Origin: Paramecium sonneborni
Lineage: Eukaryota > Ciliophora > Oligohymenophorea > Peniculida > Parameciidae
Direction: 5' to 3'
Assembly (NCBI GenBank): GCA_905182985.1
Contig: CAJJDN010000004.1
Location: 969,701 to 1,033,700 of the forward strand
DNA length: 64,000 nucleotides
The notes under the pieces were generated by a model that was not told the origin of the DNA, searched no databases, and was given only the letters and a program-made list of their open reading frames with translations. The stretch's first letter is position 1, and the number at the start of each line of letters is the position of its first letter. The translations under genes were made by a program, and so were the position numbers. Shown piece after piece: positions 39,296-54,193 of the stretch.

Positions 39296-40263
39296 TAAGA
39301 CCTATATCTTTATCTTAGTTATTTTTCATGACTCTTTTTTGTATTTTTCTAATTTAAAAACGAAATAAATAAAATTAAAAAAAAGGATTTCAAAACACTG
39401 ATTCAAAATTCTCAAACTATTTAAAATCTTCTCTCAATTATAAGATTATTTATATTTTTCTTAATGTTAAATTTATAACCTTTTTTACAGAATGTTAAAT
39501 CAAATGAAATAAAGAATAAATATTAAATATTTTGAATTTTACCTTATTGCAGTTATAAATTAAAATGATTTCTGGAAACTTATAATTATCTCACTATTGG
39601 AAGAGAATTTAAAATAAAAATATATCCAAATGTGATAATGAAATGTATTTAAAGGAAAATTTTTCTGCTTTTCGAAAAAATTATATGGATTCATGATTCT
39701 TCCTATTTGAGGAGTAGTATTTAAAATAAAAAAATTATTTCTTGCAATTATTTTCAGTCAGATATTATTGATTTTTAAAAAAAGTTTCTTAAAAATTGAT
39801 TTAATTAAGTTTAGCCAGTAATTGGCAACTCATAATAAACTTTTTTTTTCCAAGATAAAGAAAGTTTTGAGAACTTAAATTTATTTAATTTAAAAAAAAA
39901 TGAGAATTGTGAAAAAATTAAAAATTATTTGATAAAGATTCTTGTTCTTCGTTTTAATATTTTTAGTTTAACTCAATTCGAATAATAGGTTGTTAATTTT
40001 AGAAAGTTTCATTATATTTAGAATATCAAATATTAAAATAATTAAATGAATTTAAGAGAAAATTTTTGAGAAATTCAATATTAAATTAGAACAAAGACTA
40101 AAAATAATAAACAAACTTCAGATATAAAAAAATAAATTTAATTGGGGAGTAATAATATTAATAGTTTATGATTAGATATAAATAAATTATATAAATTTTG
40201 GGTATAGTTAATTTAGTTTGATAATAAAAATGTAGTTCTCGAATAAATGAATATATAGAAATA
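39296..40263. other. 968-bp intergenic region without a supported gene
   Basis: AT-rich, with long A and T runs, between the AGC kinase start and the stop of the next minus-strand gene. I see no open frame in the ciliate code with coding character. It should contain the kinase promoter. Confidence 0.5.
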
Positions 40264-41813
40264 TCAATATTTAATTTATTTGACAATTCTTGAGATTCTT
40301 TCTCTAGGATATTTGGGAATGATCTTAGAAAATGTTCCTGGAACATACATTGTTTTCGGTAATTTAGTGACAGAATTAGTCAAAGGGTTTGAAGTGGGTT
40401 CAGTTAATAAATGGGAAGGGATTTAGGGTAAATTTTATGATATTTATGATTAAATTTATGGTAATTTGGTAGTTGTAGGTGTAATGGATGAAGATGGTTC
40501 GTTTATTAATAATTCATCATAATGATCTGATAGAATTGATATGGTTCCATTAAGTTTTTATAAGATTGATGAATTTAATGATTAAATACTATAATCTCCA
40601 TTAATAGATAAAGGAATTTAAGGATTGGTTAATTGATTAGATAATTAAACTTTATGTTGAGTGAGATTCAATTATTTATTATTAAAACTAGATTATAATG
40701 GTTAATTAGTAATAATTGAATATTCTTCTTTGCTCATTTTGAGATGTATTTATGATAAAGTTTTTTGTAATTCTTTAGGATCTTTAATTTCAATTAAGGA
40801 ATGTTAACGATCGTTTCTTTTTTCATTTTTACCTTCAATGAAAGCAACTCCTTTTTATAATTAGATAATATCAATTTAAGATGAGCTAAAACGATTAGAT
40901 AAAGTAGAAGGATTACATGATTCAATGGTTTTTTTTTTGTAATTGTTGATTGATTCTAATTATTGTTTATGATGAGGAAATAGGTCTTTGACTTCTAGTA
41001 AAACTCTTTTTTCTTGGATGTCTTAATAAGTTCTTGGATAACGTTCGACATCAGGTGGTTTCTAAACAAGGACTCTACCTTCAAAATCGTAAGTGTATTT
41101 GGCTAAGTAAGTTGATTAATACATTTAGAATCAACATTTAATCTTTTAAGTTATCTATTCATATCTTGGTACTCTTATTTTTTAATAAGATCTTGCATCT
41201 GTTTTTATTACATATTGAACAACTATCTTGCTTTAGCTTAACGCATAGATTCAATTTCAGTATCAAAATCAAGGTCATCATCTATATCCCCCATTTTAAC
41301 TGGTTATGTATCAAATCTCTAATTATCCTGTTTAGTAATTTCAGTATTTGATAATTTGGATTCTCTTCTAAAAGACCTATTTTCAATTAGTATTGTTTTA
41401 GGACTTAAAACTTAACCAATCATTCTTCTCCAATGTTCTATTGGACATGGTTTAGGTTCTATTTCATCTTCATTAGAATCTAACAAATTCATGTCTTCTG
41501 TTATATCTGATATAATCATATTAATATATTATTCTGTCCATTTACATCCAAAAGGTATCAATTCATTCATTATGTAATTCTCTTATATTATATTACTTGC
41601 CTTTTAAATTATTTATCTACAAATAAATCTACTCACTATAACACTTTCAGTTAACATATATCCTAATTACTCATCTTCATAATTCTAAGATAACAATTCC
41701 AAATTCGGAAAATCTTTAATTATATTTTATTTTATACCATGTATACTCATTTAAGATAGCTAACGTTTTGGAGATCCTGATAAACTAGATACTACTAAAC
41801 TTCTTCTTTTCAT
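40264..41813 (-). CDS. Hypothetical protein, 509 residues
   Basis: I do not recognise the family. Start ATG 41813 (MKRRSLVVSSLSGSPKRQLS). The N-terminal 60 residues are basic and Ser-rich. A more hydrophobic block follows (GYMLTESVIVSRFICRQIIQ, NELIPFGCKWTEQYINMIIS), then an acidic stretch (GDIDDDLDFDTEIESM), a short coiled coil (QAKARQLFNMQQKQMQDLIK) and a Pro/Thr/Ser-rich tail ending SRIVKQIKY. One 20-nt intron at 41103-41122 joins LNVDSK to SKYTYDFEGRVLVQKPP. Spliced length exactly 510 codons. It lies 34 bp after the stop of the anoctamin gene's left end. Confidence 0.72.
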
Positions 41814-41848
41814 TTTATACAAATTTATTAATTAATTAATTAATTAAA

Positions 41849-44800
41849 TCAAATAATAATCTATCTATCATCATCAATCTATGCTTATTTTGCAATAGAT
41901 TCTTCAATATCTAAACACTCTTTTGCACTTTATCCCTCAAAATATGCATACTTTCTTAATTCTTTTGATACCCAATATGGACAGTCTGGTATCATTATTC
42001 CTAATATGTATTTTATTAATAATAATATATGTTCAATTGCTGCTAATACTAATACTTATATTAAAGGATTACTATCCCCTATTAATCCTTAAAACTCTGC
42101 TTTATTTACTATCCCTATCACTAAACAATTCATAAATGTAGAACAATAATTCATTATTTCAAATATTGACAACCAAATACCAATCGAGTCTGCTGCTTAT
42201 GCTCTCTTTAGTATTTTAATATCTTACTTCTCTTTTTAAAACTTCTTAATAATTTGAAATCGAAAATTACAAATTAATAAATTGATACAACAAAAAAAAT
42301 AAAGGAGCAGCAGCAAATGCAGGTGAAAACATTGTTGTGTATCCAAATTATATTGCTATATTTGTATACTCCTCATACAAATCCTTCTATGGCTACTTAT
42401 TATTACTATCTTCCATCATCTGTAATAATTCAAGTTATTTATCTGGATCTAATTTCTCTCTTACATACTACATATCACAAATCTTGAATTATTGTTTTAA
42501 AGCCTTAAATGCATTAAATTAACCTTGCATTCCCCATTTTAAATATTTATATATTAAAAATGGTAAACAATTACTTTATAAATTAGAAATCAAACCTCTT
42601 GTAATAATGATGCTCGCTATAGACAATGTTAATTATGTCTAATCTGTCTTAAATAAAACAGCATACACTACTGAAATATAAGATATCAAAAATTCAAATA
42701 AAAATACTTTTAAAACATAAGAATGCTACATTTCTGAACTAAATCTATGATTCTCCCAATTTACCACAAATTTACATAGTCTTTTATATAAATCACATAA
42801 AACAGTCATACTAACTCCATTTAATGAATTTATTATTATAGGCATATACACATTTTAAGGATCTTATTATTATTACCATTAATTAAATGCCAGAAAGCTC
42901 ACCAATATTATTGTAAATCCTAATAAAATTATAGGAAACTCAGCAATCAATCTTCTCTTAAAAGTTGTAAAAGAATCGTACACTTCTACTTTTCTTGTAC
43001 ACTTTTCAACATGATATAGTCCTGTATACATGACTCTCTATGGTTCTTATTGTTTAAACTTATGCATATCCCAAAGGTATTTGAGTTCTGATTCTCTATT
43101 CTTCCACTTCTCCATAAATAAGGTAGCCCAAAGAGACATAAATAAAGCATAAGAAGGTAAAATTGAAGCGCTTTTAATATATGTTTTATATTTTACTGTA
43201 TTTATTCAGCTATTAATTAATATAATTAAATCGTTGATCCTACCAAAGCAGGTATTATTAGCCATCCAACTATTTAAACATTAAATGCTATGTACCATGC
43301 AATTACAGGTCCATAATATGATGCTATTAAATTTAACGGTGCAAGTGCTATCTAATGTGTCTTTATTCTAATAGTATCTCTAATGCAACCATATTGAAGT
43401 TTCTTCCATTATTAATTTACTTATTGAGATTTCTTAATATCTTCTAATGGGAAATGGGAAACTACTAAACCTTCTAAAACAAACTTATCCAAATCAAACT
43501 CTTCATTTAAAACATTTATTATAAGTTGTTATAATTGTAATGGTTTAGGAAATTCATAATGCCCTTAGTCACTATATTAAAATTTTGTCAAATGCTATTT
43601 CAGTTAAATTGAATGATACTTTCTTTGTAAAATGATAGCATTCAATCTAATAGTTATCTGCCAACTTGTAAATTGTATCTTATGATAACTTTATTATATA
43701 ATAACGATGTTTCACACAATGTTCTCTTCCATCTTGTAAATATCTATAATTTGGTGTATTTATTATAAAAAATTCAAATTCCATATTACGTTATTCAAAT
43801 GTCTCTCTGATATTTTATAATTACAATAATACAATATCTTAACATAGATCTTGATTTCCAGATGTCTAAATTACATATATGAAACCCATCAAATTAAAGC
43901 TTTGTTCTTTCCCTTTATTTTCATAAAAATTAACCATTTGTTCATCGAATGTTAATTCCATTGGCATCAAACATCTATAATTTAATTCATTTTTTGAAAC
44001 ACCATTCTCTAATAATATTTAAATACAATCAAGATTATTAATTTCAGTTGATAAATGCAATGCATTAGAAGGATTCTACTATGTCATCAAGTTAAAAGCT
44101 TCTAGCTAGAATGATTTAATTGACAATTACCTTATCAAAAATGTTTTTTTTTATTAATGTTTTTGTAAATTATACAACATTTATTGAACGATGTAATTAT
44201 TAAAGATCTTTAAATTCTTAATATTCATAATCAGCTTCTAAGATTAATTTAAGAATTTTATATTTTCCTTTATGAGCAGCTATATGCAAACAATTAAATC
44301 CTTAATATTAAATTAGAAATGGATTGCACTTCTATTTTAAAAAATATTAAAAGAATTCTGTTGCTTCTATTCTTGCTGACCAAAATTGTAATCTACATTG
44401 AAATAATTATTTTTTTGTTTAACTTTTTGCATAATGAAAAACTGTATATGTTTCTTTTAAAATTGTACTTTTTCTCTTTAATAACTTTTAACCAGGTTTT
44501 TTTAATGAAGGTCGCATTTATTTAATTCTTGAAAAATCTTTAATTGAAGGTCTAAAATCATCTTATGAGATTTGAATATCTTAAGATAATTATCTTCCAA
44601 ATTAAGATGGGGCTTATGATTATTAATATTGAGATGGTAAATACTTTGATTATTCAGATCGAGAAGGTATATTATTAGTTTTAAATAATCTACCAAATTC
44701 TTCATCTTATTACAAAAATACTTTCTACTGATTTCTTTCACTTTCTAATTCATTTTTAGAAGTGCAAGGATTATCAATATTTTCAGTTATATTACAATTA

Positions 44801-45880
44801 GGATTTGTAAAAATTGTATTTCTTGGTTATAGAATTTTTAGAGAAGGAATCTTCTCAGCCTCTGGTTCATGTAAATCTTATTAAGAGTCTTCAAATGGTA
44901 ATTCATTTTAAACATTCTTATTCGGTAATTTCTTCATTCTCTCTTAAATTAATTTAAATTATTAACTGATTCTGGAACTAATAGAATCTCTTTTTTATTA
45001 ACATGTACCAGTTTATTACATTTTAGACATTAATGTCATAGCTGTTTATCCACATTATAAATGTTAATTAATTTTTTCTTAATCAACACTATCTAATTCA
45101 TTAGCTGGTTCTTTTAATTGAGGTTAATTTAAATCAGTGATTGTAATACGATTATCTAAATGATTAGATTTTAAAGATTAGGATCTTTATGCAATTGTTC
45201 TTTGCGTATTTAAATTTCTAATACTTCTAAATTCATAACCATTGTTTTAAAGAGCATATTCTTAAACAGTATTTGCAAATATTTTTTTGTAGTTTTTCCT
45301 ATAAAAATTATGAATAAAAATTACTAATATTCTTCTGGTCGATTTTCCAAAAATAAATAATCAATTGGATACATTTCAAATTAGTCTAATTAATATTGCA
45401 AATCTGGGTAATTACATAGGAGGAATTCAATTAAGTTTTCATTTCCATAATAATATGCCCAATGTAATGGATTGGCTCTTTTATACTTGTTTTCTATAGG
45501 CATTTTAGCTTAATGATCAACAAGCAACTTTATTAACTTAAACTAAAGTTAAGAATTATATTCCTTCATAAAACTTTTCATAGAAATAATATTACTTACC
45601 CTTTTATGCTAGCTAGTTCAATCGCTGTATAATGATGTAAATCGACTTGATTTAAATCAATAAATTATGAATTTTATTATAGCCATTTTTCTAATAATGC
45701 AAATTATCCTAAATATGCAGCCCAATGAACTACATTTCGCTTTTCTTGGTCAACCATCTTGAAAAATGAGTTCAATCCTATTTAATTATGTTGGAGACTT
45801 GACTCAAAGAATGTGCTAAGGGTTTCAGCGTTGCCATCTTTTACCCATTCTAAAATTTAAGTCTATGTAATTTTAAACAT
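41849..45880 (-). CDS. Ankyrin-repeat anoctamin (TMEM16) family protein, one frameshift in a homopolymer
   Basis: About 1,300 residues. The N-terminal half has ankyrin repeats (RNVVHWAAYLGQFALLEKWL, ANPLHWAYYYGNENLIEFLL, FNCLHIAAHKGKYKILKLIL, SNALHLSTEINNLDCIQILL) separated by a Gln-rich linker. The C-terminal half is a TMEM16 membrane domain: SYYGPVIAWYIAFNVQIVGW, LFMSLWATLFMEKWKNRESE, LKYLWDMHKF, EFPIILLGFTIILVSFLAFN, IAIQFGYTTMFSPAFAAAP, ADSIGIWLSIFEIMNYCSTF. Anoctamins are ion channels or lipid scramblases. Introns: 45574-45599, 45299-45324, 44106-44130, 43595-43619, 43171-43196. An A8 run at 42292-42299 shifts the frame by one base between AAAPLFF and the following INLLICNFRF; A7 would join them. 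The total length also has exactly one base too many. Confidence 0.85.
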
Positions 45881-46074
45881 AATGTTTAAATTAAATAAAT
45901 TAAAGCAAATTTATAAAGATTAAAAATATATTCCTATGAATTAAGAGTTAATTATAAGATCGCTAATAAAAAAGAGAAGATTTTATTTATATTATAGAAT
46001 ATTCTTTTTTTGATAGTATATAAATAAAATATCTAAAAAATTATGTCATTATAATTTTATCGTAGTTGTAATTT

Positions 46075-47922
<1,848 letters not shown>

Positions 47923-48226
47923 ATCTAAATATGATTCTTCTAAATATTTGCTATTTTTATATATTATTAATTAAATATCAAATCATCTTATCCATTAAAT
48001 ATTATACAAGAATTTATATATTATATTTCTATTCATTCCTATATATTATATCAATCTCATAAAACTGTTAAAGAAATTATCAATTACTCTATAAATTATA
48101 ATCAATTTTACAACCCTTTTTTCATTAAAATTACTATTCTTATATTAATCCTAAATTACTTTTCATTTTAATAATATTTCTCTATTCCATTTCAAACTTA
48201 GTTATCTAAAAGATATAATTATCATT
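47923..48226. other. Divergent intergenic region
   Basis: A 304-bp AT-rich stretch between the SNF1-like kinase start and the weak ORF at 48227. Nothing specific seen beyond AT-richness; it should hold the kinase promoter. Confidence 0.4.
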
Positions 48227-48571
48227 ATGGATGATATATAAGAAATTTAAGAATAATAATAGAATATCTATAAATAATATCAACAACAATTACTAAAATT
48301 AATTATTATTTTCAAGAATTTCATTCCATTAATAAATCAATATGAACTGTCGAATTCTAAATTTAAATGTTTCAAATGCAAAATAATTTAAAAGTTAAAA
48401 TTAAATATTTATATCAAGGCAGTTGTGAAATATAACAATTAATCATATTATAATGGTAAATGAAATTATGATTTTCTAGACCACACTTTTTACAATTAAA
48501 AAATCTCTTTTTTAATTGATATCTTAATTTTGAAATATGATTCTGAACATATTAAAAAATTGAATATTTGA
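48227..48571 (+). CDS. Possible small protein, uncertain model
   Basis: From ATG 48227 (MDDIQEIQEQQQNIYKQYQQ) the ciliate frame is open with FKCFKCK and, after a 24-nt intron beginning GTAAATGAAA, continues DHTFYNQKISFLIDILIL to TGA at 48569. Downstream, other frames look weakly coding (YLTQKLFDYTNQIQQLLIDQ), so the gene may extend by introns I could not place. Low-complexity content makes this uncertain. No function can be given. Most of it is repeated after the N at 49483 as an assembly artefact. Confidence 0.3.
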
Positions 48572-50691
48572 CCTAAAAACTATTTGATTATACTAATTAA
48601 ATACAATAGTTATTGATCGATTAATGATAATTATTTATAATTTATATATGTGATAAATATTAAAGAGTTTGAAAGAGCTATAAATTATTTTCAAATAACA
48701 ATTACTCAAAAGTAAAATTATTAATGAAATCTCCTATTATTGTATTATTGTTATTTAAATATTAATTTAATTATGACAGTTTGCTCATAGAACCTATTGT
48801 TTATAAGTATTAAATAAAATCGAATAATTATAATTATTAGATTTATATCAGTAATTAAATAATTTTTAACAATTTTTTTTAGAATTTTAATTGAAATAAT
48901 AAAAATAAAAAATAATATAATGATAGTTTTAGTTCGACATGGAGAAAGAGCAGACAATTGTCTAATTGAAAGTAAGAATGTTTAAAATCCACATGATCCT
49001 CACCTTACTCCAAAAGGCTGTGAATAAGCCTAATTGGCAGGAAAATAAATTCTTAAAGTAATAGAAGAATACAGAAAGATTGAAATCTAATCATCACCTT
49101 TTTTAAGATGCATTATGACTGCAAAAAATATTGCTCAGCAAATAAAAAAAGATGAAATATCTCTGTACACAGAAATTTGTGAAACTTTATATTCTAATTT
49201 CTTTTCAAGCAATCCATTACCTAGATTAATTATTAATAAAAATCCAAATCTTACTTATTTTTCTGGAATATCTTTAATTGATAAATAAAATGAATAAAAC
49301 TTTTATCCAGAAACTCTAGAAGATGTGAATCTTAGAATTCTAAATTATGTCTAGAAATTGCTCGAAAAAATAGAAGATGATTAATGCATAATTTTAGTAA
49401 CTCATCAAAGACCTCTTAAAACAATTTTAGAATATTTTAGTTAATAAACAGATGATGTAGGTTATTGTAAAGTAATCTCTATNTAATATCAACAACAATT
49501 ACTAAAATTAATTATTATTTTCAAGAATTTCATTCCATTAATAAATCAATATGAACTGTCGAATTCTAAATTTAAATGTTTCAAATGCAAAATAATTTAA
49601 AAGTTAAAATTAAATATTTATATCAAGGCAGTTGTGAAATATAACAATTAATCATATTATAATGGTAAATGAAATTATGATTTTCTAGACCACACTTTTT
49701 ACAATTAAAAAATCTCTTTTTTAATTGATATCTTAATTTTGAAATATGATTCTGAACATATTAAAAAATTGAATATTTGACCTAAAAACTATTTGATTAT
49801 ACTAATTAAATACAATAGTTATTGATCGATTAATGATAATTATTTATAATTTATATATGTGATAAATATTAAAGAGTTTGAAAGAGCTATAAATTATTTT
49901 CAAATAACAATTACTCAAAAGTAAAATTATTAATGAAATCTCCTATTATTGTATTATTGTTATTTAAATATTAATTTAATTATGACAGTTTGCTCATAGA
50001 ACCTATTGTTTATAAGTATTAAATAAAATCGAATAATTATAATTATTAGATTTATATCAGTAATTAAATAATTTTTAACAATTTTTTTTAGAATTTTAAT
50101 TGAAATAATAAAAATAAAAAATAATATAATGATAGTTTTAGTTCGACATGGAGAAAGAGCAGACAATTGTCTAATTGAAAGTAAGAATGTTTAAAATCCA
50201 CATGATCCTCACCTTACTCCAAAAGGCTGTGAATAAGCCTAATTGGCAGGAAAATAAATTCTTAAAGTAATAGAAGAATACAGAAAGATTGAAATCTAAT
50301 CATCACCTTTTTTAAGATGCATTATGACTGCAAAAAATATTGCTCAGCAAATAAAAAAAGATGAAATATCTCTGTACACAGAAATTTGTGAAACTTTATA
50401 TTCTAATTTCTTTTCAAGCAATCCATTACCTAGATTAATTATTAATAAAAATCCAAATCTTACTTATTTTTCTGGAATATCTTTAATTGATAAATAAAAT
50501 GAATAAAACTTTTATCCAGAAACTCTAGAAGATGTGAATCTTAGAATTCTAAATTATGTCTAGAAATTGCTCGAAAAAATAGAAGATGATTAATGCATAA
50601 TTTTAGTAACTCATCAAAGACCTCTTAAAACAATTTTAGAATATTTTAGTTAATAAACAGATGATGTAGGTTATTGTAAAGTAATCTCTAT
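48275..50691. repeat. Direct duplication around a one-base N gap (assembly overlap)
   Basis: 48275-49482 and 49484-50691 are the same 1,208 bp, separated by one N at 49483. The first copy breaks off inside the histidine-phosphatase gene and the second copy completes it. The apparent pair of phosphatase genes is therefore one gene. Confidence 0.92.
48920..49482 (+). other. Truncated artefactual copy of the histidine phosphatase gene
   Basis: Identical to 50129-50691 and cut off by the N at 49483. Not a second gene; see the complete copy at 50129. Confidence 0.88.
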
Positions 50692-50743
50692 TAAAAAAGG
50701 AGATTCTATGTAGTTAGAGGAATGTTAGCTTACAACATATTGA
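50129..50743 (+). CDS. Histidine phosphatase superfamily (phosphoglycerate-mutase-like) protein
   Basis: A 204-residue intronless protein. It begins MIVLVRHGERADNCLIES with the RHG catalytic motif (His7), then DPHLTPKGCEQAQLAGKQI, SSPFLRCIMTAKNIA (the conserved Arg-Cys block), SNPLPR, and ILVTHQRPLK with the second catalytic His. The RHGER form and SPFLRC block resemble the UBASH3/STS-1-like branch. Substrate cannot be told from sequence. The full-length copy is the one at this position; an identical truncated copy upstream is an assembly artefact. Confidence 0.88.
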
Positions 50744-50902
50744 TTAATTTTCTTTCTTTTGTTAATAATTAATATACTTTAAATTAAGATTATTTTATTT
50801 TCTATGTTCAATCATTTTTTAATCTCCCTTTAGTTATTTACAATTTAGACTAACAATAGGTTTTATTTATCTACTTTTTAATATCAAAAAGTTCATCTAA
50901 CA

Positions 50903-51190
50903 ATGGAGTCTATTTTTAGCATCTTTTTGATAATTATTCTTTTCTTTATTTATACCATATCTCTTTCTTAAAAAACTAGTATTGGAAGTAAAACAAAAAA
51001 GAATATTGTAGATAAGTTGCCATAAGTAATATTTTTTTATAGTTTTAAAAGTACTATATATGTTGTAGTTATAATAAAATATAAAAATAAATAGAGTTAA
51101 TTATTATAAAATTTTGAACTCAAATTTGAGTAATTACACAAATCGAATTTTCATAAGACTTTATAGCTACCTAATTAATAAAATTAATGA
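50903..51190 (+). CDS. Possible 95-residue protein with N-terminal hydrophobic helix
   Basis: The 443-bp spacer 50744-51186 contains an open ciliate frame starting MESIFSIFLIIILFFIYTIS, a plausible signal anchor, followed by a basic Gln-rich tail. Its TGA overlaps the kinase start (ATGA at 51187). No homology recognised; may be chance. Confidence 0.25.
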
Positions 51191-52763
51191 ACAGACAAGA
51201 AATAATGAATATGAAGCCAGAAAAAAAGATATCCAATTATGGTTTCAGTCTCAAAGCAATTTTAGGTAAAGGTTCTTAGGGAACTGTTTATTTTGGAAGA
51301 GAAATTAATAGTTGTAAATTATAATATAATATAAATTAGAACTACCAGTTGCTCTTAAAGTAATTGATCATTCGAAAACTCAAAATTTTGGTTAATTATA
51401 CTCCTCCCTTCATTAAGAAATAGAAATTATGAAAAAGTTAAAGCATCCAAATATAGTTGAGTTATATGAAGTATATTCGACATCAAATAACACTTATTTG
51501 GTTTAAGAATATTGTAATGGACCAGATTTAAAATAGTATATGGCTGAAAAAAAGATTTTAGAAGAAGAGCAAGCTATTAAGATGATAAAACAAATAGCTA
51601 ATGGACTAAAATAAATAGTCAGCAACAATTTTATTCATAGAGATCTTAAACCTGCAAATATTTTAATTCATGATGAATAATGCAAAATAGCAGATTTTGG
51701 GTTTTCAAGACCATTACCATCAGAATGTGTAATGGAATCCTTAGTTGGTACACCTCTTTATATGGCACCGTAAATTTTAACAAAATAATAATACACTTCA
51801 AAATGTGATATTTGGTCACTAGGATTAATATTTTATGAAATGTTATTTGGTACTCTTCCTTGGATAGCCACAAATTACATGGAGTTAATCTATAGAATTA
51901 ATAATTGTAAGTTAACTTTCCCTAAAAATAATAAGATTTCTAAAGAGTCTATGAGTTTTATTTAAGGATGTTTACATAAAGATGAATTTTAAAGATTCAG
52001 TTGGAATGATGTTTTTCTTCATCCATTAATAAAACCATAAATGAAAATAACATTAGACTAAGGAATGAATGAAATCTAGAGTCCAAAATTTTCAACTCAC
52101 AGATAGATATTATATAATGACAAATCAACACTTCCAAATATTAGAGAAAGAAGTTGTTCAGGAAAGAATATTCAAAATAAATTACAAGAATAAAAAAGCG
52201 AAATTAAAATAGAATTAAAATAAGAACCACAACCTGCTTATTCTAGTCAATAATCTACTGAAGGAGAAGAAAACAATAAAGTTGGAATGTATTTTCTTCC
52301 TAAATATTAAGAAATATTAAGAAGAACAAAATCATAATTTGAAAATATTAAACCTAATTTAACTGAAATCAATCATAAAAGTAAAATATAACTACCTTAA
52401 CCTACTAATGGTAATCTTATCAAATAGGCATTTCCAAGTAAAAAACGAAATGGTGTTGAAATATTATTAAAAAACAACACATGCAAATTAAAATAAAATT
52501 CTGATATCATTTTATAATTACTTGATTTAATAGAATCATTAGAAAAGGATTTTAAAAATTAAAATGTTGATTTTGAAGCTTTCCTAAATAAAGAAAAAAC
52601 AGCAATTAAAAATGGATAATATAATCAAACCTTTAGAATAAAAATAGCTTAGTAATATCTTTAAAACTTAGAAGGTCTCTAAAAAAAGAAATTAGAAACC
52701 TTTATTACTTTATTGTAAAAAGATATGGATACTAAAGAAAATAATCTTAAGTTATAATCCTGA
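51187..52763 (+). CDS. ULK/ATG1-like serine/threonine protein kinase
   Basis: A 515-residue kinase, paralogous to the one at 27619. Motifs: [15 protein letters not shown] glycine loop, [10 protein letters not shown] lysine, [96 protein letters not shown]. One 29-nt intron, 51311-51339. The C-terminus is Lys/Gln/Asn-rich, ending with a short helical segment ([20 protein letters not shown]). Start ATG is followed by two further in-frame Met; the first is taken. Confidence 0.9.
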
Positions 52764-53497
52764 CTCAAATTTTGATTTTAATTAACTGTATTTTATAATA
52801 TTATGTACTTCTTTGATACAGAATATTATTACATTATTGATTAAATAAAGATCTTTGCAAAATACCAGATTTAAAATAACCATTTCTCATTAAAATTTTG
52901 TTGTTTTTTAAGGAGTTGGGCAATAATTATTTGGAAGGAAGGAAAATAATGTAAAATCTGACTTGAGAGATTGTTCATAAATTGTAAAATATTATTATTA
53001 TTATTTTCGTAGCTCGAAACAAACTTTGAAAATACTTTAAATTAAATTTATATAATGTATTAGAAAATAATTAAAAAATTATTAATTTGCGAATAAAAAA
53101 CAGAATTTAGAATTAACAGATAAAAATGCTTTAAATTAAAATACTTTAAACTATAAAATGCTTCTAGATTTAAAAAGATAATCTAGATCTAATAAAGTAA
53201 AGGCTTATCAAATAATGAAAGATTTATAGGAAGTAGAAATTTAGTTTAAAAATTTAAATAATATCATTCCATAAAAATACAATAAGAAAAAAGAATAAAT
53301 TCTTGAGTAATATGGGATAAAAATAAGAGTTTTTAAGAAGTATTAATAAATAAATAAAAAATTTTAAAAGATGATATGAAATTCTTGAAATAATTTCAAT
53401 ATAGTTAAAAAAGTGATTAGTAATTTTTAATGAAGCATAAGAATGAACAATTATTATATTCCTTTTTTATTATTAATATAATATATTTAAATTGAAA
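52764..53497 (+). other. Spacer with fragmentary coding signal
   Basis: 734 bp between the ULK-like kinase and ASF1. Several pieces look coding in the ciliate code on the plus strand: NFVVFQGVGQQLFGRKENNV around 52890-52975 followed by a possible 29-nt intron beginning GTAAAATATT, and NKKQNLELTDKNALNQNTLN to KKFQKMI around 53090-53370. I could not join them with consistent introns. It is either a small unresolved gene or a decayed one. Confidence 0.35.
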
Positions 53498-54144
53498 ATG
53501 GCGCTTGTTGAAGTAACAAACATTATCTTTGAAAATGAATTGGCTTTATTCTAAGCTCCAATATCTTTGTAAATAACTTTTGAAGTTCTAAATGATTTAA
53601 GTGATGAAATAGAATGGAAGTAAGAAATTAAAATAAATTTAGTTTAATTTATATTGGATCTCCTTTGAGTGAAAAATTTGATTAAGTTTTAGACAATTTT
53701 AGTATGGGTCCATTGTAAAGAGGAGTAATGTAGTTTACAATAACGAGTTAACCTCCAAATTACTAACTAATTCCATCAAAGGAAGATTTATTTAGTGTAT
53801 CCGCTTTGATATTGACCGCCAAATATAGGTAAAAGGAATTTTTTAGGGTTGGTTATTATGTTTATAATAACTATACAGAGGCAGAGTTGATTGAAAACGA
53901 ACCATAAAATGTGTTAATTGATAGAGTTTATCGATAAATAATGGGAAGTAATCCAAGAATTACAAAATTCCCAATAGATTGGGAAGGATAATTAACATAA
54001 CTTTATGTTCTTCCAACAAATTAATAGTTTATGTTTGAGTCTATGATTCAATAATAATAGAATGGTATGTAAACAGAGCAAAATGATTAAGTCTAATAAG
54101 GATAATAGAGCAGTAATAGTACATTCACTCAAAATTTATTTTGA
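53498..54144 (+). CDS. ASF1: Histone chaperone ASF1
   Basis: A 207-residue ASF1 protein. The conserved immunoglobulin-like core runs from MALVEVTNIIFENELALFQA through ITFEVLNDLSDEIEW, LIYIGSPLSEKFDQVLDNFS, GPLQRGVMQFTITSQPPNYQ, ALILTAKYRQKEFFRVGYYV and NPRITKFPIDWE at about residue 155. The tail is Gln/Asn-rich (NGMQTEQNDQVQQGQQSSNS). ASF1 handles H3-H4 dimers in nucleosome assembly; its known regulator, the tousled-like kinase, is encoded at 7794. A 23-nt intron at 53620-53642 joins EIEW to LIYIG. Confidence 0.94.
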
Positions 54145-54193
54145 ATGTTTAATTATTTGTTATAATAATAAAAATATATTGAGATAATTAATA

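Noticed and set aside
48751..50166. Pair of identical minus-strand ORFs as a duplicated gene
   Set aside because: They are the same shadow in both copies of an assembly duplication and lie antisense to the phosphatase upstream region.
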